The notes under the pieces are model-generated. The model worked only from the letters and a program-made list of their open reading frames with translations, was not told the origin of the DNA and did no database searches. Positions 52,576 through 64,000 of a stretch of 64,000 bases of DNA are shown piece by piece (within the stretch, counting starts at the first letter, position 1; each line of letters begins with the position of its first letter). The DNA is taken from contig JAKLMB010000007.1 of NCBI GenBank assembly GCA_022813625.1, forward strand, positions 744,001 through 808,000, read 5' to 3'. A program made the translations under genes and the position numbers. This stretch comes from Aaosphaeria pasadenensis. Taxonomy: Eukaryota; Ascomycota; Dothideomycetes; Pleosporales.

Positions 52576-55500
52576 ATGCCGAAAAACGCACATCCACCAA
52601 GGGGTGGCCAGGCGAAAAAGCCAAAATCGGTTCCCCCGGAGGAAGACACAAGTTTCATTGTGTTCGGGAACGGCAAGGAGAAGAAATCTAAGAAAGCAGA
52701 TGCTTCCTCGAAGCCCGCAGACGACAAGAGCAACGCAAAGGGGAAGACGGCCGCGGGTCCATCTGAAGAAGGACCGAAACGACCAGACACCCGGACTTTG
52801 ATAGGCGGCGCCTCCTGGACCGGAAAGCTTCCTGTGAATCTACTTTCAGAGCATTTTCAGAAGCAGAAGTGGGCGAAGCCAGACTATCGGTTGCGTCGAC
52901 AAGGGGAGAAGCACTTGGCCCAATCTGTGGTGTTGTCGAAGGTGAACCCAAAGACTCAGGAGACTACCACACTTCCACCAATTGAGATACCAAAGGAACT
53001 TGAGAGCGAGGCACGTCACCCAACCGCCGTCGAAGCACGTAACTTTGCCGCAGCATACGCTCTGTTCCGGGTTGCAAGTGCTAAAAACATGCATATGATG
53101 ATGCCTCCATCTTATCGCGACCTGTGGAAAGGCATCTTCACGGATATGAAGAAAGCAGATGAAAGGAACGGAAAAGCCTGGATGTATGAGCCGGATCCAT
53201 TCTTTGCATACCAGGAGCGACAGAAAGCCGAGGCCGCTCAAGCAAAAGAACGCGAGAAGAAGCAGAAAGAGAGGGAGGATGCGAAAAAGACACAGAACCT
53301 CCAACCGGGCATGTCTCTGCCTAATTCGCGGGGACCGTCCCCTGGACGTAACAACCTCCTGAAAGGCTGGGAAAGAGTGCCCAAAATTGAGCTGGGCGAG
53401 AAGACGAGAAAGGAAGCTGAGAGGTTGATTCGCAGGGATGCTCTGTGGAATCCTCATGATGTTCCGATGGACCCTCGCCAGCGCAGTCGAATTCTTGACG
53501 AAGTTACGGACTTGGGCTTTCGACGCAGTCACGTTGAAGAGGCAATCAATGTATGCAAAGACAGAGAGGAAGTAATCGAGTGGCTTCTCATTCACGTCCC
53601 GGAGGACGATTTACCTTCTTGGAGTCTTCCGGAGGGTTACGTTGCTGGTATCAGCATGGCTAGTTCTGATCTCAAGAGAGAAGGTGCCATCAAACGCCTC
53701 GCAGCAGCTGGTTATGCAAGCGAACTATGCGAAGAAGCATTCGACAATCAAGGTAGAGATGAAGGCAAGGCTGCTGCATATCTCCAAGCCCGACTACTAC
53801 GGCCAACAGAGGATGAAAAGGATGTCGCTCAAGAACTAGCTTCCCTGGCTATTAGTAACGACGACCCTGAAGAAGGGGATGCTTGGGAGGAAGAGCAAAT
53901 GTCCCTTGAAGCAATTTACGGCGACCTTTACGAAAGGCCATCGCCTACAGTATGTCGCATCCAGCTCGACATTAAGCAGCAAGGGAAACGCCTGGTTCTT
54001 CAAGCGAGGAAACCAGTTGGCCCTTACCCATCTGTTTTGCCAATCATTACGTTTGAAGCAGGTATTCCTTCATATATTCGGCTCAGTATCATACGACAGG
54101 CTCTCCTACACGCCGAAACTAGCTTCATCGGCGCACCCATGATATTCGACATCGTGGATTGGGTTCAGCAAAACGCAGGTGCCATCTTCAAGGATCCTGG
54201 ACGGCTGACAGATGTATCGTCAGGAGCTTCCGTCAAAGAGCGTCAACATCTTGAAGAACAAGCGCACAAGAAGGGCCGCAAGAGTCGTGCCAGACAGCCT
54301 ATTAGATGGGACGTTGGCTTGCCAATTAGCCGAAAAATACTTTCAGATTGGCAGACAAAGCAAGGCACAGAAGCTCAGAAGAAGATGATGACTGCCCGGC
54401 AAAGTTTGCCTGCCTGGAGATTGCGCGAGGAAATCGTGAGAGCAGTCAATGATAGCCAAGTTTGCATCATCTCTGGAGAGACCGGATCCGGAAAATCGAC
54501 ACAAAGTGTACAGTTCGTCTTGGACGACTTGATACAACGACAACTGGGTGGAGTGGCGAACATCATCTGTACTCAGCCTCGCAGAATTTCAGCTCTAGGA
54601 CTTGCAGATCGCGTAGCCGACGAACGCTGTGCTCAGGTTGGGGAAGAAATCGGCTATGCTATTCGCGGAGAGTCGAAACAAAAGCCGGGCACTACCAAGA
54701 TCACATTTGTTACTACTGGTGTTCTTCTTCGGCGTCTACAGACATCAGGCGGCAGTGCGGACGATGTGGTCGCCGCTCTGGCCGACGTCAGCCACGTAGT
54801 AGTTGATGAAGTGCACGAGCGCAGTCTTGACACTGACTTTCTCCTGGTTCTTTTGAGAGACATTCTCCGAAAACGAAAGGATCTCAAGGTCATTTTGATG
54901 AGTGCTACTCTTGATGCAGATGTTTTCGAGGCGTACTTCCACGATGTCGGTCCCGTAGGCCGCGTAGAGATCCAAGGAAGAACATATCCAGTGGATGATT
55001 ACTACGTCGATGACATTGTTCACTTCACCAACTTTCGTGGCGGAAGAAACGACGACTTCGATGATGCTCCGGACGCAAAGTCTCTATCCGCAAATCTACG
55101 TAGCATTGGCTTCGGTATCAATTATGACCTAATAGCAGAGACGGTTCGTTACATCGATCAACAGCTCGGTGAAAAGGACGGTGGCATCTTGATTTTTCTT
55201 CCTGGTACAATGGAAATTGATCGAACTCTGCAAGCACTACGGCAATTTCCCAACCTCCACGCCTTACCTCTGCATGCTTCGTTGCTACCTGCGGAGCAAA
55301 AGCGAGTCTTTCCTCGTGCTCCCGTTGGAAAACGAAAAGTCATCGCAGCGACAAATGTCGCGGAAACATCTATCACCATCGAGGATATCGTTGCAGTCAT
55401 AGATACTGGCAAGGTCAAAGAGACCAGCTTTGACCCTCAAAACAACATGGTCCGATTGGCAGAGACTTGGGCTTCACGCGCTGCCTGTAAGCAACGTCGT

Positions 55501-56739
55501 GGCCGTGCAGGTCGTGTGCGTGCTGGACAGTGCTATAAGCTTTACACGCGCAACGCCGAGGCTAAGATGATGGAACGTCCCGACCCTGAGATTCGACGCG
55601 TGCCACTGGAGCAGCTTTGCTTGTCCATCAAAGCTATGGGCGTACAAGATGTGTCCAGCTTCTTGGCTAGTGCCCTGACTCCTCCAGAAAGTACCGCAGT
55701 TGAGGGGGCTATCAAGCTTCTTGGCCAGATTGGAGCAATTGACGACGATCAGCTCACTGCGCTCGGACGACATCTCTCCATGATTCCCGCCGATCTTCGT
55801 TGCAGCAAACTTCTTGTCTTTGGAGCCACCTTCGGATGTCTCGAAGCAACACTCACTATTGCATCAGTACTCACGACTCGGTCTCCGTTCCTCTCTCCAA
55901 GGGAGCGTGACCAAGAAACCCGCGACGAGTTTAGTCGTGTACGATCATCATTCTCCCAGAACCAAGGCGACCTTTTGATTGATCTTCGTGCATACGAGCA
56001 ATGGTCTAGCATGCGAGCCAAGGGAGCCCCCAACTGGGAATTGCGACGATGGTGTCAAGATAATCGACTTTCATCACAGACCTTGTTCGATGTTGCTAGC
56101 AATCGCTCGCAGTATTTATCATCTCTGAAAGAGATATCACTCATACCGACATCATATTCGTCCAACAACACAAGCACATATGGCGCCTACAACAAACATA
56201 ACGCGAATGATGCACTCCTACGTGCACTCATAGCCGGTTCTTTCAATCCACAGATTGCCCGCATCCAGATGCCAGACAAGAAATTCGCGGCAGGCATCGC
56301 TGGCGCTGTCGAGCTGGACCCTGAGGCTCGAACGATAAAATACTTCAATCAAGAGAACGGTCGTGTGTTCGTGCATCCAAGTTCTATCATTTTCGATGCA
56401 CAGACATTCCCGTCGAATGCAGCATTTATCGCATACTTCAACAAGATGGCAACATCCAAGATATTTATTCGCGATATTACTCCTTTCAATGCTTACTCAT
56501 TACTAATGTTTGCTGGATCGATTTCAGTAGATACACTCGGACGTGGTCTTGTTGTAGATGAATGGATACGTCTTCGAGGCTGGGCTAGAATTGGAGTTCT
56601 CGTCAGCAGGCTGAGGGGTATGTTGGACGCAGTGCTTGACAAGAAGGTTAGAGAACCGGGAAAAGACATGGACGATATGGATAGAGAAGTAGTGGATTGT
56701 GTAAGACGGCTAGTAGAGAAGGACGGCCTGGATAATTGA
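52576..56739 (+). CDS. DHX57-type DEAH-box RNA helicase
   Basis: Single exon, 1387 residues. The order is: a Lys-rich N-terminus; a UBA-like segment near 300-345 (VTDLGFRRSHVEEAI); an RWD domain near 435-540 (MSLEAIYGDLYERPSP); the DEAH core with motif I GETGSGKST near 633, motif II DEVHERS near 744, SAT near 775 and motif VI RRGRAGRVRAGQC near 972; then HA2/ratchet and OB-fold regions to the end. The UBA plus RWD plus DEAH/HA2/OB order matches animal DHX57 and the yeast YLR419W/fission yeast Ucp12 group. It unwinds RNA using ATP; its targets are unclear, with translation or decay proposed for relatives. The ATG at 52576 is the first in the frame. The gene lacks introns, unusual for its size but common for helicases. 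Confidence 0.94.
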   Translation: MPKNAHPPRGGQAKKPKSVPPEEDTSFIVFGNGKEKKSKKADASSKPADDKSNAKGKTAAGPSEEGPKRPDTRTLIGGASWTGKLPVNLLSEHFQKQKWAKPDYRLRRQGEKHLAQSVVLSKVNPKTQETTTLPPIEIPKELESEARHPTAVEARNFAAAYALFRVASAKNMHMMMPPSYRDLWKGIFTDMKKADERNGKAWMYEPDPFFAYQERQKAEAAQAKEREKKQKEREDAKKTQNLQPGMSLPNSRGPSPGRNNLLKGWERVPKIELGEKTRKEAERLIRRDALWNPHDVPMDPRQRSRILDEVTDLGFRRSHVEEAINVCKDREEVIEWLLIHVPEDDLPSWSLPEGYVAGISMASSDLKREGAIKRLAAAGYASELCEEAFDNQGRDEGKAAAYLQARLLRPTEDEKDVAQELASLAISNDDPEEGDAWEEEQMSLEAIYGDLYERPSPTVCRIQLDIKQQGKRLVLQARKPVGPYPSVLPIITFEAGIPSYIRLSIIRQALLHAETSFIGAPMIFDIVDWVQQNAGAIFKDPGRLTDVSSGASVKERQHLEEQAHKKGRKSRARQPIRWDVGLPISRKILSDWQTKQGTEAQKKMMTARQSLPAWRLREEIVRAVNDSQVCIISGETGSGKSTQSVQFVLDDLIQRQLGGVANIICTQPRRISALGLADRVADERCAQVGEEIGYAIRGESKQKPGTTKITFVTTGVLLRRLQTSGGSADDVVAALADVSHVVVDEVHERSLDTDFLLVLLRDILRKRKDLKVILMSATLDADVFEAYFHDVGPVGRVEIQGRTYPVDDYYVDDIVHFTNFRGGRNDDFDDAPDAKSLSANLRSIGFGINYDLIAETVRYIDQQLGEKDGGILIFLPGTMEIDRTLQALRQFPNLHALPLHASLLPAEQKRVFPRAPVGKRKVIAATNVAETSITIEDIVAVIDTGKVKETSFDPQNNMVRLAETWASRAACKQRRGRAGRVRAGQCYKLYTRNAEAKMMERPDPEIRRVPLEQLCLSIKAMGVQDVSSFLASALTPPESTAVEGAIKLLGQIGAIDDDQLTALGRHLSMIPADLRCSKLLVFGATFGCLEATLTIASVLTTRSPFLSPRERDQETRDEFSRVRSSFSQNQGDLLIDLRAYEQWSSMRAKGAPNWELRRWCQDNRLSSQTLFDVASNRSQYLSSLKEISLIPTSYSSNNTSTYGAYNKHNANDALLRALIAGSFNPQIARIQMPDKKFAAGIAGAVELDPEARTIKYFNQENGRVFVHPSSIIFDAQTFPSNAAFIAYFNKMATSKIFIRDITPFNAYSLLMFAGSISVDTLGRGLVVDEWIRLRGWARIGVLVSRLRGMLDAVLDKKVREPGKDMDDMDREVVDCVRRLVEKDGLDN

Positions 56740-57479
56740 TCACTTTCTGGATTGGAAAGACGATCAAAGATGCTGGCTTCTTCGATGGCCGTAGTAGGAG
56801 CAGCTAGAAATAACGAATTATACAGCTATTGGCTAGAGGTACTCTGTTAGCATTCCTATGTCCTATATCGGTACACGCATCTGTCACAGGAACAACCTGG
56901 ATGGGGTTTAGCGTGCATTGAATCAGGAATCGACTGACTCGCGAATTGACAATCATATAGAGGTTATAGCCAACTAGCGAGTCAAGCATTCTTCGGCCGA
57001 TGCTACGGAAGGTGACGTTCAACAAGGCGGAATAAAGAATCCGCTTGAGACTGCGCTCTCCGACCTGCCGATGGATAAACCGAGACTCCGCGAACCTTGA
57101 CAAGTGAATTTACAGAGAAACACGTGATCGAAACCCCTCGCGCTCGCCGGGTATGTTCGGCGCGATTCGTCACTTCCATTCACTATTCTTGACTAGGCTA
57201 GCTTCACCCCATGGAGTGTTGTGGGGTAGGGCTATCTCCAGAGCTTTCGTCTAATTAAGTCCGACGTCTAGCGGAAATGCTCAACCGTCAGTGACACGCT
57301 CTATGGCATTGGCATTTCCAATGGCAGGCCTTCACCGGGAGGCGTCCCCGCCAGAGGAGCCATATATCTATATCATGCTCTCTGTTGTCTTTTGCTTTTT
57401 GAAATGGTCTAGCAACCACTCCTCTTTCTCCTGTCTTCCCCTTTTGAAGATACCCTAGTGACCTTTTAACACAACAAGC
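56740..57479. other. Spacer between the helicase and AtuA-like genes
   Basis: About 740 bp holding the helicase 3' flank and the next promoter, which is C/T-rich just before 57480. No coding sequence is supported. Confidence 0.4.
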
Positions 57480-59470
57480 ATGGCTCCAGCTGCTCGTCGA
57501 GCTGTTCGCGTCGCCGGCGCCTCTGGCGGGTTTTCAGACCGTGTTCGCGCGATTTCTTCACTTGCAAACAATGAAGAGGTGGACGTAATTGTCGGAGACT
57601 GGCTCTCCGAGATGACAATGACCATGCATGGAACTGCAAAGATCAGAAACAAGGAGAATATGTCACAAGCGCAGAGCTTCGAGGAGAAGCTGGAATACGC
57701 CATGTTCGCTGAGAACTTCCTCGATTGCTTCATGCCTGCTGTTCCTGCTCTTGCGGAGAAGGGAATCAAGCTTGCCGTCAATGCTGGTGCTTCAGACACA
57801 GAGTTGCTTGCACAGCTCGTTGATAAGAAGGTCAAGGAGGCAGGTTACAACCTTAAGGTCGCCTGGATCGAGGGCGACGACGTCACAGGGGCCGTCCAGG
57901 GAATGCTTAACAAGGGCGAGGGATTCCGTAGTTTGATGCACAACCGCTCAGTTGAGGAGTGGGGACTGGACCCTGTTTGCGCACAGTGCTATCTTGGTGG
58001 CATGGGTATCGCAAGAGCCCTGACCGAGGGAGCTGATGTCGTTATTTGCGGTCGAGTCTCTGATGCTTCTCCTATCATTGGAGCTGCAGCGTATGTCCAT
58101 CCACTCTCATGATGAATCTTGGCTAATGTGAACAGTTGGTGGCACGAATGGACGAACGACATGTTTGACGAGTTGGCCGGATCTCTCATTATCGGTATGG
58201 ACCTCGAATACTGACAGGACGCCTAGTACTAACATTACCAGGCCATCTCCTTGAGTGCTCAGCGTACGTCTCTGGTGGTTACTGTGCCGATTTCCGCTCG
58301 CTCCTGAAGTCAGGAAAGCACATTAACATGGGTTTCCCCATCTGTGCCATTGATCATAAGGGTCATGGTATCATGTACAAAGAGAAGAATACAGGTGGTA
58401 ACATGACAGTCAACTCAGTGACCTCCCAACTTCTTTATGAGATTCAAGGCCCACAATACTATAACTGCGATGTTACGGCACAGCTTGAGAATATAAAGAT
58501 TGAGCAAGTAGGCGAAGACCAAGTCAAGGTATCTGGCGTTCGAGGCCTCCCTCCGCCACCAACGACCAAGGTCGGCCTCACTGGATTTGCAGGATGGCAG
58601 GCAGAATACCATGTTTATCTATGCGGTCTCCACATCGAGGAGAAGTGCAAGTTCACCGAGGAACAAATCAAATATGAGCTCGGCGAGGAGACACTCAAGA
58701 AGTTCACTACCCTAAAGTTTATGCAGAACGGCGCATCTCCTATCGACGCCCGAAATCAGGATGTAGCTACCGTGGACTTCCGTATTTTTGCTCAATCGAA
58801 GGACCGCGAGCTACTCAACATGCGCAATCCCAAAGGCTTCTTCCGAGTCTCAATGGTTACCTTCTTGCAGTCCTGCCCAGGAGCTTCTCTCGGCAACGAT
58901 TTCCGCCTAGCAGAAGGAAAGCCTTACTACGAGTATCACCCCTCCCTTCTCCCACAGGCCGCGCTCAAGCAGCGAGCACACTGCTTGTGGGATGCAGAAG
59001 GCGCCGTAGACGGCAAGAAAGTCATCGACATCCCTCTCGCTCCCGAGTTCCGCGAGTACGACCGACAACAGCCCTCTTATGAGACTACCAACCCCGTTCC
59101 TCTCGAATCATTTGGCCCGACTGTTCGCCTACCTCTTGGATCTATCGTACTTGGTCGCTCTGGAGACAAGTGCTCAGACTGCAACGTTGGATTCTTTGTC
59201 CGCCACGCAGACGAGTGGGAGTGGCTACGCAGCCTTCTCACCATCGACAAGATCAAGGAACTGCTTGGCCCTGAAGAGTACAAGGGCAAGCCAATCGATC
59301 GATTCGAGATGCCGAACATTTTTGCAGTCCACTTCCTCCTGCACGACCACTTGGACCGTGGTTACGATGCTTGCTCAACATACGATACCCTGGGCAAGAA
59401 CTGTTTGGAATATCTGAGGGCGAAGACTGTTGATATACCGGTTGAGTTCGTCAAGAGGGGTGTGCTATAA
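57480..59470 (+). CDS. AtuA-like (DUF1446) protein
   Basis: Three exons, 57480-58090, 58136-58194 and 58242-59470, with introns of 45 and 47 bp, give 632 residues. The AtuA domain runs through AGASGGFSDRVRA, VDVIVGDWLSEMTM, KLAVNAGASDTELLAQL, YLGGMGIARAL and VVICGRVSDASPIIGAA. The C-terminal ferredoxin-like part contains LGRSGDKCSDCNVGFFVRH. AtuA is needed for acyclic terpene (citronellol/geraniol) degradation in Pseudomonas. Fungal members are common, but their reaction is unknown, so terpene use is only a family-based suggestion. Without the two small exon joins the conserved ASPIIGAAAWWHEW segment is lost. Confidence 0.88.
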
Positions 59471-59736
59471 ACTGCGCTTATGAAACTTTGTATGACATTA
59501 TGTAGCGATTTCTTGCAATTACAAAAATTGTACTTCAATTAGTCCGTTTCCGGATCTATCATTGAGAATAATAAAGCCACTGGTCGGTTAAAACTTTGTT
59601 TCTTAAGTGAGGTGGATATACTAAATCAACATTAGCCAAGTTGTCGATATGAATGTCGGTTATACTCACTGGTCATCATATCGTTGCTAAATCGTAAATA
59701 TCGTACTGGACTTCATTGAGTCGGGACCGGGGCCAC

Positions 59737-60234
59737 TCATTCCGCAACCTCTCCCTCAGGTTTCTTATTCTTTTTCTTAGCCTTCCTGTTTTTCTTCCTT
59801 GCCTCTTTAACCTCTTGTGGTTCGTCATCGTCGAGCTCCTCCAACGCCTTATCCGCATCATCATTGCCCTCCATCTCAAGATTATTTTCCCCCCTACCCC
59901 ACACAAAAACCAAGCCCATGCAGAAAAATCCCCCAAACCCAACAGCCACCGCCACAGTGCTCTCTAAGATTCCAAGTATCGAAACCTTCGCAAGCCGCTG
60001 CAGAGTTGGTGTCACCAATTCTCTCCTCTCTTGCTCGAGGTCAGGGTTGACAGAATACAATATGGCGAGTAAAACAGCAAGTATCATTGCAAGACATATT
60101 ACTGTAAGGACTTGTATGATGGCAAGGACGATGGAAATGTTCTTGGTGGTTTTGAGTACTTTGAAGCCGGCAGCGACGAGCGGCGTCACTTGGTCAAAAG
60201 CGGCGTTTATCTCGCGGGAGTACGGTATGCCCAT
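59737..60234 (-). CDS. Small two-helix membrane protein of unknown function
   Basis: Single exon, 165 residues from the ATG at 60234; an upstream alternative frame start has no ATG support. Two hydrophobic helices are clear: SIVLAIIQVLTVICLAMILA (about 34-60) and the segment VAVAVGFGGFFCMGLVFVW (about 92-112). The C-terminus is acidic, then strongly basic (KKNRKAKKKNKKPE), so it probably faces the cytosol. No family is recognised. The coding call rests on the coherent membrane topology and the length of the frame. Confidence 0.65.
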   Translation of the reverse strand: MGIPYSREINAAFDQVTPLVAAGFKVLKTTKNISIVLAIIQVLTVICLAMILAVLLAILYSVNPDLEQERRELVTPTLQRLAKVSILGILESTVAVAVGFGGFFCMGLVFVWGRGENNLEMEGNDDADKALEELDDDEPQEVKEARKKNRKAKKKNKKPEGEVAE

Positions 60235-60695
60235 TGTGAATTTTAAATAATATAATGGGATAATATATGCTGAGATATGGGTATTATGAACATGTTGTTC
60301 GAGGTTGGTGGCGACACTTTTTAACTTCCCGTCTCTGCGATTCTTGAACAAGTAATGGATGATGCATGATGTCATCCAAGTACAATTGTTGGCTTTCTCT
60401 GAGCGAAACTGGACTATGTTTCTCCATCGATTAAATTTTACTTTTGGACGCTAATTTTCAATTCATCTTGGAAATTAAGACGACAGCTAGGCTCCCTTGA
60501 GATCGCCTTGCTGTCTATCTTGAAGTTGTCTATGGTGCTACGTATCACGTGACAAATCGGCTAATCCAGGAATGTCAATCACGGGACTGTGTTTACACCC
60601 GGATCCGTAGACTTCCCCTCCCAACAATCGACTGATTCATCGTGCTGGGGTGGCGATTTTCATTCGACAGCATTCAACCTACGTGTACAATCGAC
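60235..60695. other. Divergent promoter region
   Basis: About 460 bp between the membrane-protein gene and the F-box gene. No coding sequence is supported. Confidence 0.4.
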
Positions 60696-62249
60696 ATGAG
60701 TGCGCTTCCATCTCAGGAAAATTCCCTGATGAATTCCAAGGCTTCTCAAGCATCGTCTCAACAATCCACATTGCCCCGATATCTTGCTCGATATGTCGAC
60801 TTGGGATTTGACTCGGACGACATCGTAGCGTTGATAGATTCCATCGATGAAGAACATGGGGTCACCAGACGGCCACACTTACCGGCGGAGATCTTGTTCC
60901 TCATCCTTGACTTTGTCCGTATTGATTGCATCCTGGGATTTCGACTCGTGTGCCGTGCTTTCAAACAGTACATTGACACCCACGTATTCTACTCCTACTT
61001 GTTGAGGACCGAACTTATCGGCTACGTGGGACCGCGAATCCTATACGGACCTGACTGGATACTCCCCGCCTACGACAAGATAAGCACATTCCGCGCATGT
61101 TTCTCGCATGTGGAGAGGTTTGAGGAAGACAGCAGGGCCAAATGGGGCGGTAATCGGGCTGTCTTCAAGCTAGATGAGGCGTACATGAACAAGATAGAGC
61201 AGCTTTGGAGGCCAACGTCTGGAGATGTTTACAATCCCAACACGGCGCTGTGGGCAACATTCTGCTGGCAATTCATTACCAAACGTCCTATAGAATACTA
61301 TGGTATGCGATGGTTTGCTAAGATTGACGATGCCGTTCTGCCACTAGATTCGTCGATGTTTCTGAGCAGTGAAGTCAGGACTCGTATGATTGAATTGGAC
61401 TGGAAGAAAATGGTGATGGAATTTGCTATTGCCGAAGCTAAGGTGAAGAGAAAGTTGGATTCGGTAAGTACAGAGCAGAACGTTACTTTCGTGTATTGGC
61501 CACTCTGTCGCGTTCGCCGTCGTCCACTTGCTGTATCCAGGCATGTCCTCAGCGCGTGTTCCATCTTCGCTCACCGTAGGCGGAGACTTGCAGCGTGCAC
61601 GATATTGCAGCAATTGACATTGAGACGTCACTGACTCTTAGCTCAGACGAAAGGGTTAAGATATACTTCGGGACATCAGGACGATTGCGTCCGAGCCGTA
61701 TGCCGGGAGCGACAACATACGTTCATCGACCTTAGTGTTCCGGAGGGAAGACGTTTAAAGTGGACCATGAACACCCACCTTCGGCCACTCTTCCAAGCGC
61801 CGGGATACAACAGGCCAAAGAACCCCATCATCGATCATGAAGATGACAGCATGAAGATGCTGCTCTTTCTCCGGAGGGATGCAGCGGTGGGTCCTCGCGA
61901 ACGCGAGTATCTAATGCAGCTCGCGAAAGACCGGGAAGCCATCTTCAAAGAGATGCAAGAGCTTGACAGATCGGTGGCTGTCTGGAAAGACTTCCTGTAT
62001 GATCCATCGCCAATTGATCCCGGAGAAAGAGCATTAAGAGTCACGACGGGATTGAAGACCAGAAAATTTACCAAATTACCTACAAACCCGATTGCTTGGA
62101 GCGATAAGACTAGGAGGAGAGAAGAGCAAAGGAGAGAGATGTGGGAAAATCAGAAGAGGACCTTGGATCAGATCCTTGAGATTACGAGAAATGCGGTGGA
62201 TGTGCTTCAGCTACCCGATGATGCCTTTGACGATGCCGACGATATTTGA
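60696..62249 (+). CDS. F-box protein
   Basis: Two exons, 60696-61463 and 61647-62249, joined over a 183-bp intron (donor GTAAGT), give 456 residues in frame. The start is the first ATG (MSALPSQENS); upstream in-frame GTG is disregarded. The F-box-like domain lies near residues 62-100 (LPAEILFLILDFVRIDCILGFRLVCRAFKQY). The rest is a substrate-binding region of unknown type, rich in charged and Trp residues (RWFAKIDDAVLPLDSS, WSDKTRRREEQ). F-box proteins link a substrate to the SCF ubiquitin ligase through Skp1. The intron acceptor (GCTCAG at 61646) was chosen for phase; a second possible acceptor a few bases upstream would shift the frame. Confidence 0.75.
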
Positions 62250-62528
62250 GGACACGCAGGAGGTCACGTCCGGCTTGGCCTCGTCTCATCGCTAGGCTAA
62301 GTGCGCACGGGATATCTCTTCACATATGAACGACGAATCTTTTCGACCAGTGCAGTATTTACGAACTCAATTTTTGTAACGAACAAACCGACCTTCCGAA
62401 CACTACCTGCACATGATCCTTGCACCGGAACAAGATATGGGATGCTGTCACGCCGAGGCTTCGTGCGAGGTATCATCCGCGCCCCGAACAAAATATGACC
62501 ATACTGTGCCCGCTGTGCATCATGCACC

Positions 62529-63648
62529 CTAAGGCAACGGTTGACTCCCCAGCCTTTTCACAGTATTATCGGCCTTAATCTCGTAAATCTCAAACGGCGG
62601 CTTGAATCCGCACTCGACATAAGCGACCAGACGACAACTCTGTGGAATAGCTTCACGGTATACCTTACACTCCTGAGGCAGCACCTTGTTCAGGTTCGTC
62701 CAGTTGTCCACGTTCAATCCCATGTTCTCAGTGGCATAAGGATCATCATCCCAAAACCTGCATAATTCGTTCCAATCGTCACTTATATCGACTATTATGC
62801 AAAGATACTTCAGCCTTTCCATCGTCTTGACAATCTTGAGTTCCCGCCTGTTCCTTGACAGATAGAGTTCTTTATTGAGTTGGGCCTGTCGACTATAGGT
62901 GTTGTGTAGCGTGAGATGCTGTATCTGCGAATAGAGCTGCGGCGGCACAATTTCAAAGAAGACGTGGAAAGTCTCTTTGTCGTCGAAAGCGAAATGGTTA
63001 CGGGAATACAAGATCGAACTTGTCTCGACATACCTGCACGGAAACATTAGTAACAGTAGTCCCGCTTCATCGGCGGAGGGGCAACACGAACGCAAGTTTG
63101 CAACAGCGAAGGACGGCATTGAACGCAACCTGCGATGACTCCGTTCTCTCCTCGCGCGTGCATTTATGGTATGGAGAGCCGTTCTCAGGTTCCTTGCACA
63201 CCATTCCCCGAAGATCAATGGATCCGCTTTCTGTCTTCCGGAGGAAGAAGTCAATTCGCTCGTTCGAGCACAACACGAGATCCCAGATGACCTCCCGGAT
63301 TTCGGTATGAAGGCGCGAGAAAAGAGGTGATAGTGGTTGTTGGCTGAAGTTACTTGGTTTTCCTTCTCCAGCGGCTGCTTCGACACCAATATCCGTGCTG
63401 TAGTTCCATTTAGATGTGTCGGTTAGATGTCGTCCTCGATCTAGAGATTGCACATCCAACTTGAAAGCACGTTCCAGAGAGTTCCTCGCTTCTATTATGG
63501 GCTGTCTCGTACTATCTCCACCCTTCCCCTCATGATCTCTTTTCCATAACTTCTTGCCTACGGGATTGACTTTCGATAGCAACTTTGGCAATGTTCGATG
63601 CGTTTGGTCGTCGGTTTTTGGCTTGGATTTTGAAGTGAAAGAATTCAT
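62529..63648 (-). CDS. DUF7730-type fungal protein of unknown function
   Basis: Two exons, 63648-63092 and 63033-62529, with a 58-bp intron, give 353 residues. The donor is GTTCGT, a weak but usable form; the join yields CCKLAYVETSSILYSRN, the core of a family common in filamentous ascomycetes. Before it, LFSRLHTEIREVIWDLVL resembles an F-box-like start (LPxEIRxxIW), and later NHFAFDDKETFHVFF continues the fold. The last third (FGFKPPFEIYEIK-like end) is less distinctive. The role is unknown; many copies occur per genome in such fungi. Confidence 0.72.
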
Positions 63649-64000
63649 AGTGTATGTAGTGTTGGTGTTTTCTGAGCAGAAATTATGGAATCAGGTAGTC
63701 ACATGGGATAGTTATATCAAGGAAACGTTGCCTAATCGTAAATGCCATCGATGCAGGTATGCGGCGGCTTATGCGTCATCGTCATGCCTCGGCTTGGCGG
63801 TGGGACGACGTGCATGATCGTCATAGTTGGTAGATATGTTACGATGGCATGTTTGGTATCATTTTGTCCTGCTATCAAAATTCACGTCGAACACTAATTG
63901 TGAAGTGATGCATTCATGACACTGATTAATGTTGAATGGCAACTAGTGGGAAAGTCAAGCCTAGGGTGCAACACGTGACCGTACCTTGCATCCCTAGTCG
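63649..64000. other. Window end, upstream of the DUF7730 gene
   Basis: About 350 bp of promoter sequence; no coding sequence is supported before the window ends. Confidence 0.4.

Overview
The window is nuclear DNA from a filamentous ascomycete (Pezizomycotina; Leotiomycetes is my best guess, but this rests on gene style and not on a search). The evidence is the short introns of about 46-230 bp with GT..AG ends and CTAAC-type branch sites, genes on both strands without operons, and families typical of these fungi: HET, DUF3328/UstYa, DUF7730, AtuA/DUF1446 and Kex2-processed secreted peptides. I resolved 25 protein genes. Splice sites were read from the sequence and each set of exons was checked for frame. 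No rRNA, tRNA, CRISPR array or intact transposon was recognised.

Layout. 0-5 kb: a HET-domain gene converging on INO1 (myo-inositol-3-phosphate synthase), whose 5' leader appears to hold an intron behind a TATA box. 5-9.9 kb: gene-poor. 9.9-16 kb: a two-LIM paxillin-like protein, an unusual P-loop/HAD/phosphoribosyltransferase fusion and a small single-exon unknown. 16-19.3 kb: gene-poor. 19.3-22.4 kb: a multi-exon C2H2 zinc-finger factor. 22.4-27.6 kb: gene-poor, with a 1.85 kb stretch lacking any sizeable ORF. 27.6-36 kb: compact housekeeping genes (prohibitin PHB1, a methyltransferase, a metaxin/Sam35-like protein, a DUF1264 oil-body-associated-like protein, a NOPCHAP1-like DUF4598 protein and a divergent eIF4E). 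36-45.3 kb: an accessory region with a zinc alcohol dehydrogenase, a GH78 alpha-L-rhamnosidase, a repeat-bearing secreted peptide precursor, a UstYa-family gene divergent from it, and a repeat-bearing unknown. 46-64 kb: a CCCH zinc-finger protein, IRC22/TRAP-alpha, an aprataxin-like HIT/zinc-finger protein, a large DHX57-type helicase, an AtuA-like protein, a small two-helix membrane protein, an F-box protein and a DUF7730 protein.

The most interesting locus is 41.9-44.3 kb. A 156-residue precursor has a signal peptide and six tandem units, each ending in a core of the form [T/S]Y-x-x-x-H-L-[G/A]-G, separated by acidic spacers and Kex2 (Lys-Arg) sites. It is transcribed divergently from a single UstYa-type (DUF3328) gene with two intact HxxHC motifs. 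This is the signature of a fungal ribosomally made, oxidatively cyclised peptide (dikaritin/ustiloxin type). The core sequence matches no dikaritin core I know (ustiloxin, phomopsin, asperipin, victorin). The cluster looks minimal; the flanking dehydrogenase, rhamnosidase and repeat gene are possible but unproven members.
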